A stretch of 64,000 bases of DNA from Diphasiastrum complanatum (lineage: Eukaryota > Streptophyta > Lycopodiopsida > Lycopodiales > Lycopodiaceae), in NCBI GenBank assembly GCA_029204225.1, contig CM055113.1, positions 34,066,329-34,130,328 of the forward strand. The letters run 5' to 3'. The notes beneath the pieces were generated by a model. It was not told where the DNA came from. It was given only the letters and a program-made list of their open reading frames with translations, and ran no database searches. Positions 16,696-28,022 of the stretch are shown here, one piece after another. Every line of letters starts with the position of its first letter. Within the stretch, counting starts at the first letter, position 1. The translations under genes and the position numbers were made by a program.

Positions 16696-16751
<56 letters not shown>
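16696..16751. repeat. (CT)28 microsatellite upstream of the CASP-like gene
   Basis: 56 bases of CT, reading GA on the coding strand of the CASP-like gene. It starts 202 bp before that gene's ATG, so it may lie in the 5' UTR or core promoter. GA tracts in plant promoters can bind BBR/BPC proteins; whether this one does is inference. Confidence 0.95.
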
Positions 16752-16752
<1 letters not shown>

Positions 16753-16859
16753 TTTTGTTTCTTTCTTTTTGTTTGAGTTTTATTTGGGATAGGGAGTGTA
16801 GGGACTCTTCTTGCTTCTTGTTGATTCTTTTTATTTGGAGTAATTTGAGGTCAAGTGAA

Positions 16860-16892
16860 CCCCCCCCCCCCCCCCCCCCCCCTCCCCCCTTT
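16860..16892. repeat. Poly-C run (23 C, then CCCCCC after one T)
   Basis: A run of 23 C at 16860-16882, one T, then six more C. It is G-rich on the minus strand and could form a quadruplex. It lies 110 bp beyond the CT tract. Confidence 0.95.
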
Positions 16893-17846
16893 CCACAACC
16901 AGGCTTTCTACATGCTCTCGGCCTCCCCTCATGGAATGACCTACCTCGAAAGTTCCACAATGAGGCTTTATGTCTTAGAGTGTCCTGCACCAGGGGAGAG
17001 TGCAAAACAACCCCCCATTGCCTTGGACTTTACCTGACGTAAAGACAAACCACTTGCCTCAACTTTTATGCATCTTGGTTTCCAAGAAAGGTTGGATGCC
17101 AAGCTGACTAACTGAGCCAATCCTGTTGGATGATGTCTGAGCCTCTATTGGTGCCTAGGCCTTTATGGGTGTAATCCTCTACTCGGGTAAAGGCAGGAAA
17201 TCTTTACATCTAGGATAAAATCATGAGTTGGAGCCTTTACACTCGTGAGGGCCCTACTGGAGGGTGATAATCTAAGAGCGCCAACGAAGACTTTACCTAA
17301 TTTAAATTCCATAATGCCTTCGCCTAGGAACGATTGTTTGGGCAACATCCTAGATGTTTAGGAATATGTCATGTAGTGTAACATCCTAGGTGTGGAGTGC
17401 ACCTGGTGAAACGGCAATAAAGTCAAGACATAATTGAACCAAATATAAAAGTCAAAAAATACCTTTTCCAAGCACAAAGGATGGCAAGGGAGACTTCTTA
17501 TGGCTGAATTTCATTTTACAACTCTTGCTTATGCATCTTTATGGGTCATAAGCTCTCCTTTTAAATTTCTTGATGACCCATTTATGAGCACAATGTTTTT
17601 ATGAAAATAATATTTATAGGCTTAAGATTTCTTAATATGCCAAAGAAAAGAGGCGAGTCCACTTTCAAAGTTCACAATATGTTTTGTGGGCAACTTTCCT
17701 TCACGAGACATGGAATGAACTCATAATTTATTGAGGAATTTGCAACCTTTCCAAAATTCAATGCTCTTCAACAATGTGAAGGAATCTTGCAAGCATTTAG
17801 GATACGCAATGTAGTGTAGCGTCAGACCTTTGAATGCTCTTATGGA
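16893..17846. other. Spacer without a recognised gene
   Basis: No coding frame with a motif was found between the poly-C run and the gypsy element. Short frames on both strands look spurious. Confidence 0.35.
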
Positions 17847-17851
17847 GGCAC

Positions 17852-18345
17852 TGTCATGCCCATGACTGGTCTCGGGTAGCTTGTCCACGCTAGGGACCGG
17901 TAGACCAACAACCCGTAAGTTAATTGTGACTATAAGGGAATTGGGGCCCTTATGTGTACATGGTCATAATTAATGGTTGTAGGCCTAAACACATGGTGGT
18001 GGAGTTGGTATGGGTCTATCAGTGAGTCATTAGGGAACTGGATGACGTGGCCCAGATAGGCTGCAGAAGTGTCCAGTGAGGTGTCACAGTGCACTACTAG
18101 TGGTGCATGGGCCTTGGAGGGTATAAGTATGCCCGCTGGGCTCTCACTAGTGTATGCTTGATTTGTGATGAGTAGCTACATGCTGCTGGTGTGACTCCTT
18201 TTCCCATGACTCTGATTGATCCATAGCTTGGGGACTAGATCCGTACGATCTAGGTTTGGTTGGGTTGGTTTAACCTCCACCGGTTCCCATGTGTTGTTGC
18301 TTTGTATGATATGCTTAGACTAGAATCCTGTTGTGAGGACTTTAT
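17852..18345 (+). repeat. 5' LTR of the gypsy element
   Basis: 494 bp, starting TGTCATGCCC. It differs from the 3' LTR by about 13 substitutions and lacks the 15-bp GGTGGTGGAGTTGGT duplication found there. A GTATAAGTAT box near 18121 is a plausible TATA element. The end is placed at TTTATA because the target duplication follows directly in the 3' copy. Confidence 0.88.
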
Positions 18346-19240
18346 AGCAACAAACGATGGAATTGTGGGATTTTCTTCCCGTTGGAAATATTTTTGAATT
18401 GCAATCGATTGTGTGGTAAGTGCACTACCAGGCTCACAATTGGTTCGTTTTTGTGCTTTTCGAATTGATTTCTTGAAAGGAATTCCTTGTCAATTCTGTT
18501 GTTGTCGATTACTCTGTAGTTAGCATTTTTGTTGAAGCAACAAGTTACTTTATTGGTTGACTGGATTTTTTTGTACAATTTCTTGTTCTTCTCAAAAAGC
18601 GGTTATTGTATTTTGAATGCTGTCTATTGCCTGTTTGGAAGTTGGTTTGGTTTTAAATTGGTGGGAATAGGCTGATATAGAAGCAAAAATACTCTAATCT
18701 GTTGGCTGTTGAGTGTTGGTGATGATTGATAGGTTTGCATGGTTGCTTACTGTGGAATCACAGGCTTATGCTTCATTTTCCAGCAAACTAACGGTTTGTT
18801 TGCAGGGTTAGGAGCCTGTAAAGCCATTACTTGGGAATGGTTTGGTTCAAGTACAAGTGCTATCTAATAAAATAATCATTGTAACCTGCAAAAACCAGTT
18901 TATGTGAAAATTTTGGCAGCATAACCTCTGTTTTTCAGGCATAGTGAAGGCAAAACCCTGCAAATCTTGTTTTGAAACCTTGCTTATGCTTAAAACTAGC
19001 AAATGAAAGCTATAGCAATCTGTAGAACGCTGTGAAGTCAAAGTATTTGCAAAGAAACAGCAGATGATTGTGCCTTTGTGCTTCCTGCATCAAAGACATG
19101 GATAACTGAAAAAAAAAACCACAAGAACGTGTTGGAAAACTCGTTGACAGCCGTCTGCCATACTGCTTGGATACCTGCATGTTTAACCTACTGTATGAGG
19201 CGTGATGGAGGGCACTTTCATCGCCTCATCCTCCACCTAA

Positions 19241-19243
<3 letters not shown>

Positions 19244-19291
<48 letters not shown>
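19244..19291. repeat. (CT)24 microsatellite in the gypsy leader
   Basis: 48 bases of CT between AAAAG and TTGGCGC, inside the retrotransposon. Confidence 0.95.
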
Positions 19292-19294
<3 letters not shown>

Positions 19295-19368
19295 CGCTCT
19301 CTGGAAGCCCGTGAGGAAAAGGCCCGATTGGCCCGACGATGAGTGTCCGAGTAGTGGAGAACGCGCGG

Positions 19369-19394
19369 GGGAGGGGGGGGGGTTGGGGGGTTTA
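19369..19394 (+). other. G-rich run with quadruplex potential
   Basis: Several runs of three or more G in 26 bases (GGGGGAGGGGGGGG, then GGGGGG), enough for an intramolecular quadruplex. It sits in the transcribed leader of the retroelement. Confidence 0.6.
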
Positions 19395-19832
19395 GGTGGC
19401 CCCCCAAACTCAGATTCTTTTTTTTGTTAAAAAATTTGGTGTTTGCATGTTAAGGGGTAGGGGAGGCAGTAGAGAAAAAAGTGGCTTATAAGTTTTCTTT
19501 GAGTTTTTTGAGGTTTTTTGAACTTGTAAATTTCTTGCTCGAAATGGGATTTTCAATTTTTTAGAACTGATGTTTAAATTTTGCAGTATCTTTTGAGTTA
19601 ACAAGTTGAGTTAACAAGTTGATAATAGATTTACGGTGTATTGACATGATAATTCCAATTTTTATTGGGTAAACGATCCATTTGGAGATTCATTGGTATA
19701 ATGGATAAATAAAAGCACGTATGGTCTGTAAATTGGTTTTTTTGTAGACATTGCTTGGTTCAGTAACTATCATACCCATAATGAATGCGTTAACTGAACT
19801 AAATTATTTTTTAATTTTTAGTTGGCAAGCAA

Positions 19833-20509
19833 ATGGATACTGATGAAATTTTGGAGGGGGGTGCTACCGAGATTCACCCGACATCACCAGGAAGTGATGG
19901 GGGAAATACGGAGATTCAACCGGCCTCATCCGGCAGTGATGACACCCTAGACTCAGAAAAACTGTTGCAAACCTTAGGCAAGGCAATTTTAGAACTCATC
20001 AGAGGAATAAACAACAGGATAAACAAATGCAAAATCTATTTAATCAACTGCAAGCTATTAACTCTAACAACTTGGGCTACCAACTGGAAATATATTCCGG
20101 CGATAAAAATTTTAAACGTCCGAAAGTTGTTGAAAACTGGATAAACCGTTGGACAAGCTATTTTAGCTTGCACAACGTCCCAGAAGATAAACAAATATCA
20201 TCGGTTCTATTGTTTCTGGAAGGTAAAGCCTCTTCTTGGTAAATGGAACTTTCCACGAAACCGGTGACTTGGGCTGGATTCCTGACGGAATTCCGGAAAG
20301 CTTTTGTCATGATAGACGATTCCGAGTTGTATATTCGATTTATCAACTGCAAAATGGGCAGCCGAGAACCGGACAGTTATGTCCAAGAGTTCTTGGACTC
20401 TTTGGCCAAGGTGCCGCTATTTGATCGTAAGTTAGCACAATGGCAATTTATTGCCGGACTGCCAGCTGACTATCAAATGAATGCAAATGAAATATCCTTA
20501 ACTCACTAG
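19833..20509 (+). pseudogene. Gypsy gag (broken)
   Basis: The frame starting at 19833 (MDTDEILEGG) carries two direct repeats of an EIHP/EIQP-plus-PGSD/SGSD unit. It then shifts near 20000 into the frame at 20027, which holds the core of a retrotransposon gag: LEIYSGDKNFKRPKV, an NWINRWTSYF block and LFLEGKASSW. A TAA at 20240-20242 interrupts it before ITEFRKAF-type sequence (TWAGFLTEFRKAF), and another stop lies at 20507-20509. It would form the particle shell in an intact element. Inactive here. Confidence 0.82.
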
Positions 20510-20523
20510 AGGATGCTATCCGT

Positions 20524-21231
20524 GTGGCGAAAGCTTATGATAGTACAGTTGTTGCATCACGAAAAAGCGTGCACGGCCAAACGGCCCCGAAACCCAAGCA
20601 AGAAAAATCTAACAAGCGTAAGAAGCAGTTTTTTGACGAACTGGAAGCAGAAGCGTACCAACAGTCAAAGAAGAAGAATAATAAGAAGAAATTGGTGGTG
20701 AAAGACAAAGCACGGTTGGTGGCACTTAAACAGAATCTGTGTTTCCTATGCAATAAACCCGGGAACCGTGCCAAACACTGCCCCGAACGGAAAGCAAAGT
20801 CGTCAAGTCTCATGACTGTGGATTTACCGGCAGGTAAATTGGAAGTCAATTTGTTGAATAATTGTGACTGTACTTGTAACTTTAGTGCACTCTCTTTCAA
20901 GCCTAATGAATTGTTTCGTGTGAGAGGCAATATTTTAGGGAAATACGTAAATGTGCTATTTGATTCAGGTAGTACTCACAATTTTTTGAATGCTCGACTT
21001 GTGCAGAAGCTCCGAGTGCCCACCATGGCCAGTGATTACCGTTACGTGGTCCGCCAAGCCTCAGGGTCGGACACTGAGATTTGGGATGTCAAGGTCTCAA
21101 ACTTAGAGCTTCGGATGCAGGACTATGTTGAGCTGTTGGATTTCCATGTCATGAATCTAGACCGGACTGATGTAATTTTGAGCTATGAATGGTTTTTTGG
21201 CAAGTCAGACTCTTTTGGAGATAGATTTTAA
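20524..21231 (+). pseudogene. Gypsy gag C-terminus, zinc knuckle and aspartic protease
   Basis: A 235-codon frame starts with a Lys-rich segment and a knuckle-like CFLCNKPGNRAKHC. The usual Gly-His of the CCHC knuckle reads Gly-Asn, so a metal ligand is lost. The protease follows with the intact active-site motif LFDSGSTHNF and a later DVILSYEWF block (family form usually DVILG.DWL). The frame ends with a stop at 21229-21231, before RT begins in another frame, so pol is split. Confidence 0.85.
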
Positions 21232-21366
21232 AAATCATTGTATGGTATTTAAAAATAAGTTTGATCAGATTGTCTCTATTTTTGGAGAGACTGATGTACT
21301 TCCATCGCCGATGATTTCCTAGGCTAAATTAATTGAGAAACTTCATGATTCTGAGTATGAACTCTT

Positions 21367-21935
21367 TCACTTGCTTTTGAAATCTCGTATGCATTGTGAT
21401 GTTGGAGATGTGAATGTTTTTTCATGCTTTAACACCAAAAATTCGCATCCACTCGGTTGGTGGACCATAAGATATATCTTTTGCCCGATAGTCGTCCTAT
21501 CTTCAGACAACCATATCGGTTTAGTCAGAAGGAAGAGGAGGAAGTGGCTAGGCAGATCGAGGAGTATCTCAGGATGGGACACATAAGACCAAGTAAATCT
21601 CCATGGGGAGCACCTGTCCTTCTTAAGAGTAAGAAAGATGGGAGTTTCCGGCTATGTGTAGATTACAAGGGTCTGAACAAGCTTACAGTTAAAAATAAAT
21701 ACCCGTTGCCCAGGATGGACGATCTGATAGATCGATTGAATGGAGCTAAATACTTCACGAAGATTGATCTACATATGGGATACCATCAGATTAGGATACA
21801 TCCGGAAGATGTATCTAAAACTGGCTTTAGGACCAGGTTTGGCCACTACGAGTTTCTTGTATTGCCCTTTGGTTTGACGAATGCTCCGACTACTTTCTAG
21901 TAAATGATGAAAGATTTATTTTGTCCATATATTTG
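21367..21935 (+). pseudogene. Gypsy reverse transcriptase, N-terminal half
   Basis: In the frame 21457-21900 the RT shows [61 protein letters not shown] and LPFGLTNAP. Two consecutive stops, TAG TAA at 21898-21903, stand where gypsy proteins often have Gln codons. The frame resumes with MMKDLF and ends at a TGA near 21935. The YVDD catalytic box, RNase H and the integrase core are absent because of the deletion that follows. Confidence 0.9.
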
Positions 21936-22295
21936 ACTACCGATTATAGCCTGTTCACGCTTATGTACGGTTTTGAGCCTAGGTCACCCATCGCGGTTAA
22001 GACTCGGACGATAAAGCTTCAGAAAGTAGTGGATTTCCTACACGATATGCAGGAAATGCTACGGATTGCACGTGAAAATGTCCAGAGTGCCCAGGATAGG
22101 GACATACATTATGCAAATATGAAAAGATCACCGAGAGACTTCCAAGTGGGAGATTGGGTATATTTGAGAATCCTGAAGGATTCAAGTGTAATGCGTACCG
22201 ACAAGCATTATAAGTTGTCCCCTAGATATAGAGGACCGTTTAAGATCTTGAAAAAGATCGAATTCTTAGCTTACCAATTGGAACTCCCGGATGGA
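21936..22295 (+). pseudogene. Gypsy integrase C-terminal part
   Basis: After the deletion the sequence encodes the region beyond the integrase core: a LMYGFEPRSP block, a long helix (DFLHDMQEMLRIARENVQ) and the GPF/Y-type module DWVYLRI, LSPRYRGPFKILKK and YQLELPD. The LTR begins right after LPDGS, so the end of the ORF is read from LTR sequence. No chromodomain is present. Confidence 0.85.
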
Positions 22296-22805
22296 TCTCA
22301 TGCCCATGACTGGTCTCGGGTAGCGTGTCCATGCTAGGGACTGGTAGACCAACAACCCGTAAGTTAATTGTGACTATAAAGGTATTGGGGCCCTTATGTG
22401 TACATGGTCATAATTAATGGTTGTAGGCCTAAACACATGGTGGTGGAGTTGGTGGTGGTGGAGTTGGTATGGGTCTATCAGTGAGTCATTAGGGAACTGG
22501 ATGACGTGGCCCAGATAGGCTGCAGAAGTGTCCAGTGAGGTGTCACAGTGCACTACTAGTGGTGCATGGGCCTTGGAGGGTATAAGTATACCTGCTGGGC
22601 TCTCACTAGTGTATGCTTGATTTGTGATGAGTAGCTACATGCTGCTGGTGTGACTCCTCTTCCCATGACTCTGATTGATCCATAGCTTGGGGGCTAGATC
22701 CGTACGATCGAGGTTTGGTTGGGTTGGTTTAACCTCCACCGGTTCCCATGTGTTGTTGCTTTGTATGGTATGCTTAAACTAGAATCCTGTTGTGAGGACT
22801 TTATA
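22296..22805 (+). repeat. 3' LTR of the gypsy element
   Basis: 510 bp, beginning TCTCATGCCC (the 5' LTR reads TGTCATGCCC) and ending in CTTTATA. It has one extra 15-bp GGTGGTGGAGTTGGT unit near 22440-22460. Identity with the 5' LTR is about 97 percent by eye, so the insertion is not very old. Confidence 0.9.
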
Positions 22806-22810
22806 GGCAC

Positions 22811-23245
22811 CATTCAATTTCTAAATTTTCCAGTACATTGCAACCAAGATGAAGTAGAGTTTACACCAACATACTTGATGATGCAAGACAAAGAAAGAAA
22901 GTACAATTTTTCTTGTTTTTTTTTCCCAAAGAAGATCAACAAGGTGAGACACACACAATTAGATTATTGTTGTGCTCATCTTTCTATGGTACACTTGAAT
23001 AATGTAACACATTTACTTAACATTTAGATTACGCATACGGAGTGGCCCATAATATTTTTTAGCCATAATAAAGGGCCAGTCTTGTCATACTTTATGCTCG
23101 GGGAAGGTCTTTTTAAGTGACCTTTACACTTAGTTCAACATTGGTAAAATAATGGTGAGTATTCTAGGTGTATCTGAGTTTCTTTTGGAAGGTCTAAATG
23201 GATAAGCCCTTTATCTAGCCTTTTTAAGAATTTTATATGGCCATT
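22811..23245. other. Spacer without a recognised gene
   Basis: The short frames visible are AT-rich and lack motifs. Confidence 0.3.
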
Positions 23246-23249
23246 CATA

Positions 23250-23645
23250 TCAAGCATACAACTTGTAATGCCTGCATGTATGCATTGCTTTAAAATCCAT
23301 CAAGATTCCAACATATGCCTAATCCCCCTTGGAAATCTTGATGCAATCTTTTCATATTAGCATAACGGTTGTCCCTATCTTGGGCACTCTAAAAATTTCT
23401 CGTGTGCTATTTGTAGCATTTTCTATCTATCATGCAAGAAAGTTGCTACCTTCTTAAACTTGAGTGTAGAAGTAGGTTGATATCCATACCTAAGCATAAA
23501 TGGGCCATAACTAGTAGCCAAATGCTTACCACTAATATAGGCAAATTCAATCAAGGGTAGGTGCTTTTCCCAATGAGATTGCCATCGGAAGACATATGCT
23601 TGTAGCATATGTTCCATCATCTTCAGATGTTTCTCTCACCTAACG
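23250..23645 (-). pseudogene. Gypsy integrase fragment
   Basis: The minus strand reads MMEHMLQAYVFRWQSHWEKH, then LPLIEFAY and MLRYGYQP, followed by ATFLHDR and KMLQIAHEKF. This is the end of a Ty3/gypsy integrase core and the helix after it. The same helix is in the gypsy element at about 22030-22070. Several in-frame TAG codons stand at likely Gln positions. No LTR or other domain of this copy was found nearby. Confidence 0.8.
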
Positions 23646-25084
23646 ATAAAGTGCTAAAGTGGGATTATACAATATATAACTAAGAATCATAATTCATTAG
23701 ATTCTAAGATTCATGCTCAATAATAAGAGAACATGAACATTATTATTCTCAAAAGACTTATGAATCACTGTAAAAAATATATGCAAAAACAAGAATAATA
23801 TGTAGAGATGAAAAAATTGATTCACTTTACAAGAAAGACCAAAAAAGTCCATTCTACTTGAGAATTTGAAAAAATATGGCTAACTAGCTCATTTTTCTTA
23901 GAAACATAATATTAAATATTTCAAAGATTTAGCTCCAAATAAAAGCATTACTTTGACACATCATTAGACTTATTGAAATTTTATGGTGAGCATATCAAGA
24001 AACTAAAAACGAGAAAATTCTTGATTTTATTTATAAGCCTATAAAAATGGAACATTTGAATGCTAAGCAAACAAGGGATTCAACGAGAGCCAACAAACAC
24101 CATGTTCATAATCTAGGGACACTTAGCATTGACAGATTACAACAACATTGGGTTTTTTTTTTTTTTTTTTGGCCAAACTGAAATCCTTTTGTGTTATATA
24201 AGGAATCCAGTTGGACCTTGGCTTTTACATTAATCGCAAAAGAAATAGATGAGTAAAACAATTTAGTATGTGAGGAAAAAAAAAAAGTTAGATAAAGTGA
24301 CAAGAAAAATCATATGTCAAGCATACAATACATAAAAAAATGAGAACATTTGGATTTCTTAAATTAATCTTTTGAAGAACTTGTTGATTACGGAACATGT
24401 TTGGAGCTCCAAGGTCTATTTTGAGCATACAATGTTATTCTTATTTTTCTCAAGATTTCGATAAGTGATTCTAATTTGATAAAAACTCCTAGATATGTGG
24501 CATGTCAATATGTTCTATTTGAAAGCTTTTAAAATATTCAAGACAATAAACGAAAAATTCACAAATGAAGATCAATTGTGCAGTTGACGCTACAAATTAG
24601 ACAAGCTATCAATCATCATAACCATAAAGAGTGAAGGAAAAAGTACTAGACATTCCAAGCAACACTCAACACTCATGAACTCTATTAGTGAATAACTAAA
24701 CGTTAAATACATATAGTGAGAACACTAATTCTTTTTCTTCTTCTTACATATAGTGAGAACACTAATTCTTTTTCTCCTTTTTGTGGGAGTACCACTGGAT
24801 AGGAAAACAGACCCCATTACGAGACAACTTGGGACCAAGATGCATTAAAGCTCTCATAAAATAGCTAGCAAAATGATACTCTCAATTTTTAGGCAACAAC
24901 CAACATGCAATGAATTTTTCCACATTGATTTCATACAAATATCAAAAGAATTGGTGGCTTGAAAACCATGTGGACATTCCTTTCTTGATAACAACAACTA
25001 ATTAGACTACCTTTGTTGGTGAACATAAAATATACAATCAAACTTGGATCTTCATCTTTTCCTAGAATAAGGTCGTGTGCCTGG
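23646..25084. other. AT-rich DNA without a gene; 37-bp tandem duplication at 24708-24776
   Basis: A unit with TAGTGAGAACACTAATTCTT occurs twice in tandem at 24708 and 24745. An 18-base T run is near 24152. No coding frame with a motif is visible on either strand. Confidence 0.45.
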
Positions 25085-25345
25085 GCATGCTTGATGAGCT
25101 TAAGACCTTGGGGGCTCAGCCTTCTACCAGGATCTTTAAGCTTATAAAGTCCTTCCAGCAAGACTTTATCCTACACAACACTGACAACCCTTGTTGATGA
25201 GCAAAAAAAATATAAGAACGTTTAAATTTGTCTAGTATTTACTTTATTCTTTGCATGGGAATACTTTATGAGTTTAGGACCCTGGGGGCTCAGCCTTCTA
25301 GCAGGCTCTGTAAAGTCACAAAGTCCTTCCAGCAAGGCTGTCTCA
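25085..25345. repeat. Direct duplication, period about 174 bp
   Basis: A block containing GGGGGCTCAGCCTTCTA and AAGTCCTTCCAGCAAG appears at 25096-25175 and again at 25270-25345. Divergence is about 15 percent. Origin unknown. Confidence 0.75.
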
Positions 25346-26209
25346 TACAATCAGATTTACTCCCAATTACTCACTTGGTTTGAACTCTACATAGTTCTCC
25401 AACATCCACAGACTACTACTGCATTGCTTATTATAAAACAAGTAAGCTCCGCATGATCCTTCCTTGAAGCCATATAATGTGATTTCCAATAGAGGATAGT
25501 ATTTATAAGTTAGCTGCTATCTTCAAGGATTATGCCAATGTCACTGCATTCAAGGTCAATATTGGCCCCATAATTTTTTTATTCATTGACCCATTTAAGA
25601 TCATGCCACCAAAACAGAACAGCAATCAATCTTTAAAGCATGGGAAGAAGAAGCCTCATTGCAGAAATGAATTTGAAAGTAGGAATTGGGTCTGGCTACT
25701 TAGCTGGTAGATTCATCATACATGAAGAAAACACTGCAGATCATACTTTGACAGCAAGTAAAATCAAGCTTGTAATAATTGATGCTGCTATCTTGCTGAC
25801 TTACATCTTAAAACTGCACTAACAAACATGCGGAGTTGGGATTCCCCTTGCTTTTGCAAAGAGAGCATTGGAGCTAGCTTAAGTTTTGCTATTCAGCTAG
25901 CACATTCTGATCATCTTGCTCGGCTACAGAGTAGCTTGACAGGGATTTATTTTTTGTAGATTTGCATAATGATGGCTCAGTCTGAACAGTTGCACGGTGA
26001 TTGGTCTAACAACAATTTCAAGATAAGCATTTTGACAAAGCTTCAAATGTAGCTTTGAATGTGCTTATGGATGTATCCGAGCATTTTTCTGCCTGCATTG
26101 AGCAAGCAAAATAGCATTAGAGCTTCTACTCATTTGACACTACACTTGCATCGTTTAATTTTGCTCAAACATGCAGAAGTTGTACAAACCGATTAACAAG
26201 GCTGAAGTT
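25346..26209. other. Region downstream of the bHLH gene
   Basis: No further gene found. The right end should include the 3' UTR of the minus-strand bHLH gene; no canonical AATAAA could be placed with confidence. Confidence 0.4.
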
Positions 26210-27484
26210 TCAGTCTTTACTGGCGTAGAGAGCAGTATATACCTGGGCATGAATGTTAAAGAACCTTTTACTACCACTTGTGGAAATATGCGCATTGAGC
26301 ACTTTGAGATTGTCATTCTCCAAGGGTGAGAAGAGCGACTCCAGTGAGCTCAATCTGCTGGAACAGACCGTGACAAAAGCATCTGTCCCGCATACGTTCA
26401 GCAGTGCATTTGGGGAGCTTAATGTCTGGAAAGACAAGTCCATGTCCTTTGCCTGTGAAGGAGATAATGGAACAGAGGATTGTGGAGGTTGTCTTTGATC
26501 AGATGAGGGAGAGGGAGACGGACAGGTTCTGGCTTTGCGGTTTACTTCTGCGTTTAGCAAAGTCGTCTCTAAGGACTGGATATAGGAAATGGCTTCATCA
26601 ATGACAGTAGATTTATCTGCCTGTTTTGAAACCCAAGTACATCGGTTTCAGCGATTCCATAGTAGATGCCGTGCATGGATCGAAGCAAAAACAATGCAGA
26701 AGAGAAGCAAGTGCATTCAATGAGGAAGAAATTGTACCTTGGGCGGTAAATTTGGAAGAAGTGATTGCAATGAAGAGAACATACTGTTCATCTTCTTTCT
26801 TCGTTCACGCTCTGTCCAGATGTGGCTTTCCTTTCCAGAAGGCAAGCTAATCAGAGCGCTATTCGATCGTTTCGCTGCACTAATTGTAGCTGACAGGACT
26901 TGTTCACATAGTGTCAAATCGGCATTGCTGGTGCAAGGTCTAACAGGAGGCGGAGCACATTTCACAGAAAAATCTGACTTCTTTGACGTTTTTGCTCTAG
27001 GTTTTCGTTGAGATCTCTTCGCGTCGAGATCTGTTGGCAGTGTCCGTTTCTGCCTACTTGACGTCGGCTTTGAAATAGAGCAATCCTTTGCTCCACATTC
27101 AGTAGATTTTATGTGAGTATAGCATACGAGCTGTCCACTCAGAGGCTCTTTCTCACCGCTCTCGTCATTGTTCGAACTGCACACCGTAGAAGATGAGAAC
27201 CCAGAAACGAAGCCAGTCTGATATCCACAAATCTCCTCGGCGAGATCGGGCGTCAAAGACCACGAATCTGGAGAAGATTGAACTTCCACAGAAGTATATT
27301 CACGATCAGGAAAAAACTCTTCAATCAGCAACGACCATTTCCTTGGAGAAATCGAGCCTTCTAAATCCAAGCAATGCAAGGTCTCAACGTCGCTGAATAG
27401 GTCTTCTCTTGAATGGGAGCCGGGCACGAAATCCTCTAACTCCTGAACAGATAAGAGTTTGGCTTGGCAAGCCTTGGCATCCAT
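26210..27484 (-). CDS. bHLH transcription factor with C-terminal ACT-like domain, two exons
   Basis: Model: exon 1 27484-26738 (249 codons), a 117-bp intron with GTACAA donor and AACAG acceptor, exon 2 26620-26210; 385 residues in total. The intron falls in the loop between PPK and ADK, a common position in plant bHLH genes. Residues 219-249 hold the basic region and helix 1 ([12 protein letters not shown]), with the H-E-R pattern expected of E-box/G-box binders. Helix 2 is 250-274 ([18 protein letters not shown]). Residues about 320-375 ([11 protein letters not shown] to [14 protein letters not shown]) look like the ACT-type dimerisation domain of this class. A Lys/Arg-rich stretch before the bHLH may be a nuclear signal. 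The [12 protein letters not shown] form and C-terminus resemble the ZHOUPI/bHLH95 group, but orthology is unproven. No breaks are seen; it is likely a functional nuclear regulator. Confidence 0.92.
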
Positions 27485-28022
27485 TCTTCAAATTTGGTAA
27501 TCTGAAATAGTTTGTAGCACGATCACTATATTGAAGCTTCTGCTGAGACTGGTAGACATAGACACTCTATGGGTTAAGTTACTATAGACTGCGTCTGGAG
27601 TATACACTGCAGTGTACTGCTCTGAAGGAGCGCTTGATGATCCCGATAGTTTATGGAAGGCTAGGAAGTTGTAAGCAAGGGGGCCAAATGCCTACTCAGG
27701 CAAGAGCCGGAATCTAAATGAACGGCCTCAGTTAGATATGGATTGACTGCTGAGCTTCACTGAGCCTTCACTCCCACAGCTACACTGAAAAGCTACAGAT
27801 AAGTTCTGGGTACTGCGAGTAGCTGTTGATATTACTACATTGAGTAGTTGTCAAAGTAGAAGATACAAAAGCAGGAAACTACATTAGTAGCACTGGAGCC
27901 TCGATCGATATTATTCAACAGTGTTGCTAGTTGCTACATTCTGTAGCTGTCAAAATTAAAGATTCAACGTCAGCAGCAAAGCTACAATACGATGAGTGTA
28001 TTCTTCAACTGGACTGATTATT
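27485..28022 (-). promoter_or_regulatory. Upstream region of the bHLH gene with repeated CTACATT..GTAG..TGTCAAA motifs
   Basis: The expected promoter side of the bHLH gene. No clear TATA box was found. At 27836-27880 and 27938-27970 a similar block recurs (CTACATT, then GTAGTTGTCAAA or GTAGCTGTCAAA), and a shorter version lies near 27880. A regulatory role is only inferred from position. Confidence 0.35.

Larger units (their letters stand above)
18346..19832 (+). other. Long leader of the gypsy element, no gene
   Basis: About 1.5 kb between the 5' LTR and gag with no convincing frame. It includes the CT tract at 19244-19291 and a G-rich stretch at 19369-19394. The sequence after the LTR (GCAACAAACGATGG) is not the common tRNA-Met site, so the primer is undetermined. 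Confidence 0.5.
17847..22810 (+). mobile_element. Ty3/gypsy LTR retrotransposon, internally deleted, both LTRs present
   Basis: LTRs lie at 17852-18345 and 22296-22805, flanked by the 5-bp direct repeat GGCAC at 17847-17851 and 22806-22810, a likely target duplication. Between them are a gag, a zinc knuckle, an aspartic protease, the first part of the RT and the C-terminus of the integrase, in the usual order PR-RT-IN. The rest of RT, RNase H and the integrase core are missing. The internal region is only 3.95 kb, shorter than a complete gypsy element. It cannot move on its own. Confidence 0.9.

Noticed and set aside
21898-21903. U-to-C RNA editing as the explanation for stops that would become Gln or Arg codons
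   Set aside because: Such editing is known in organelles of some land plants, whereas this is nuclear transposon DNA; deamination decay explains the pattern more simply.
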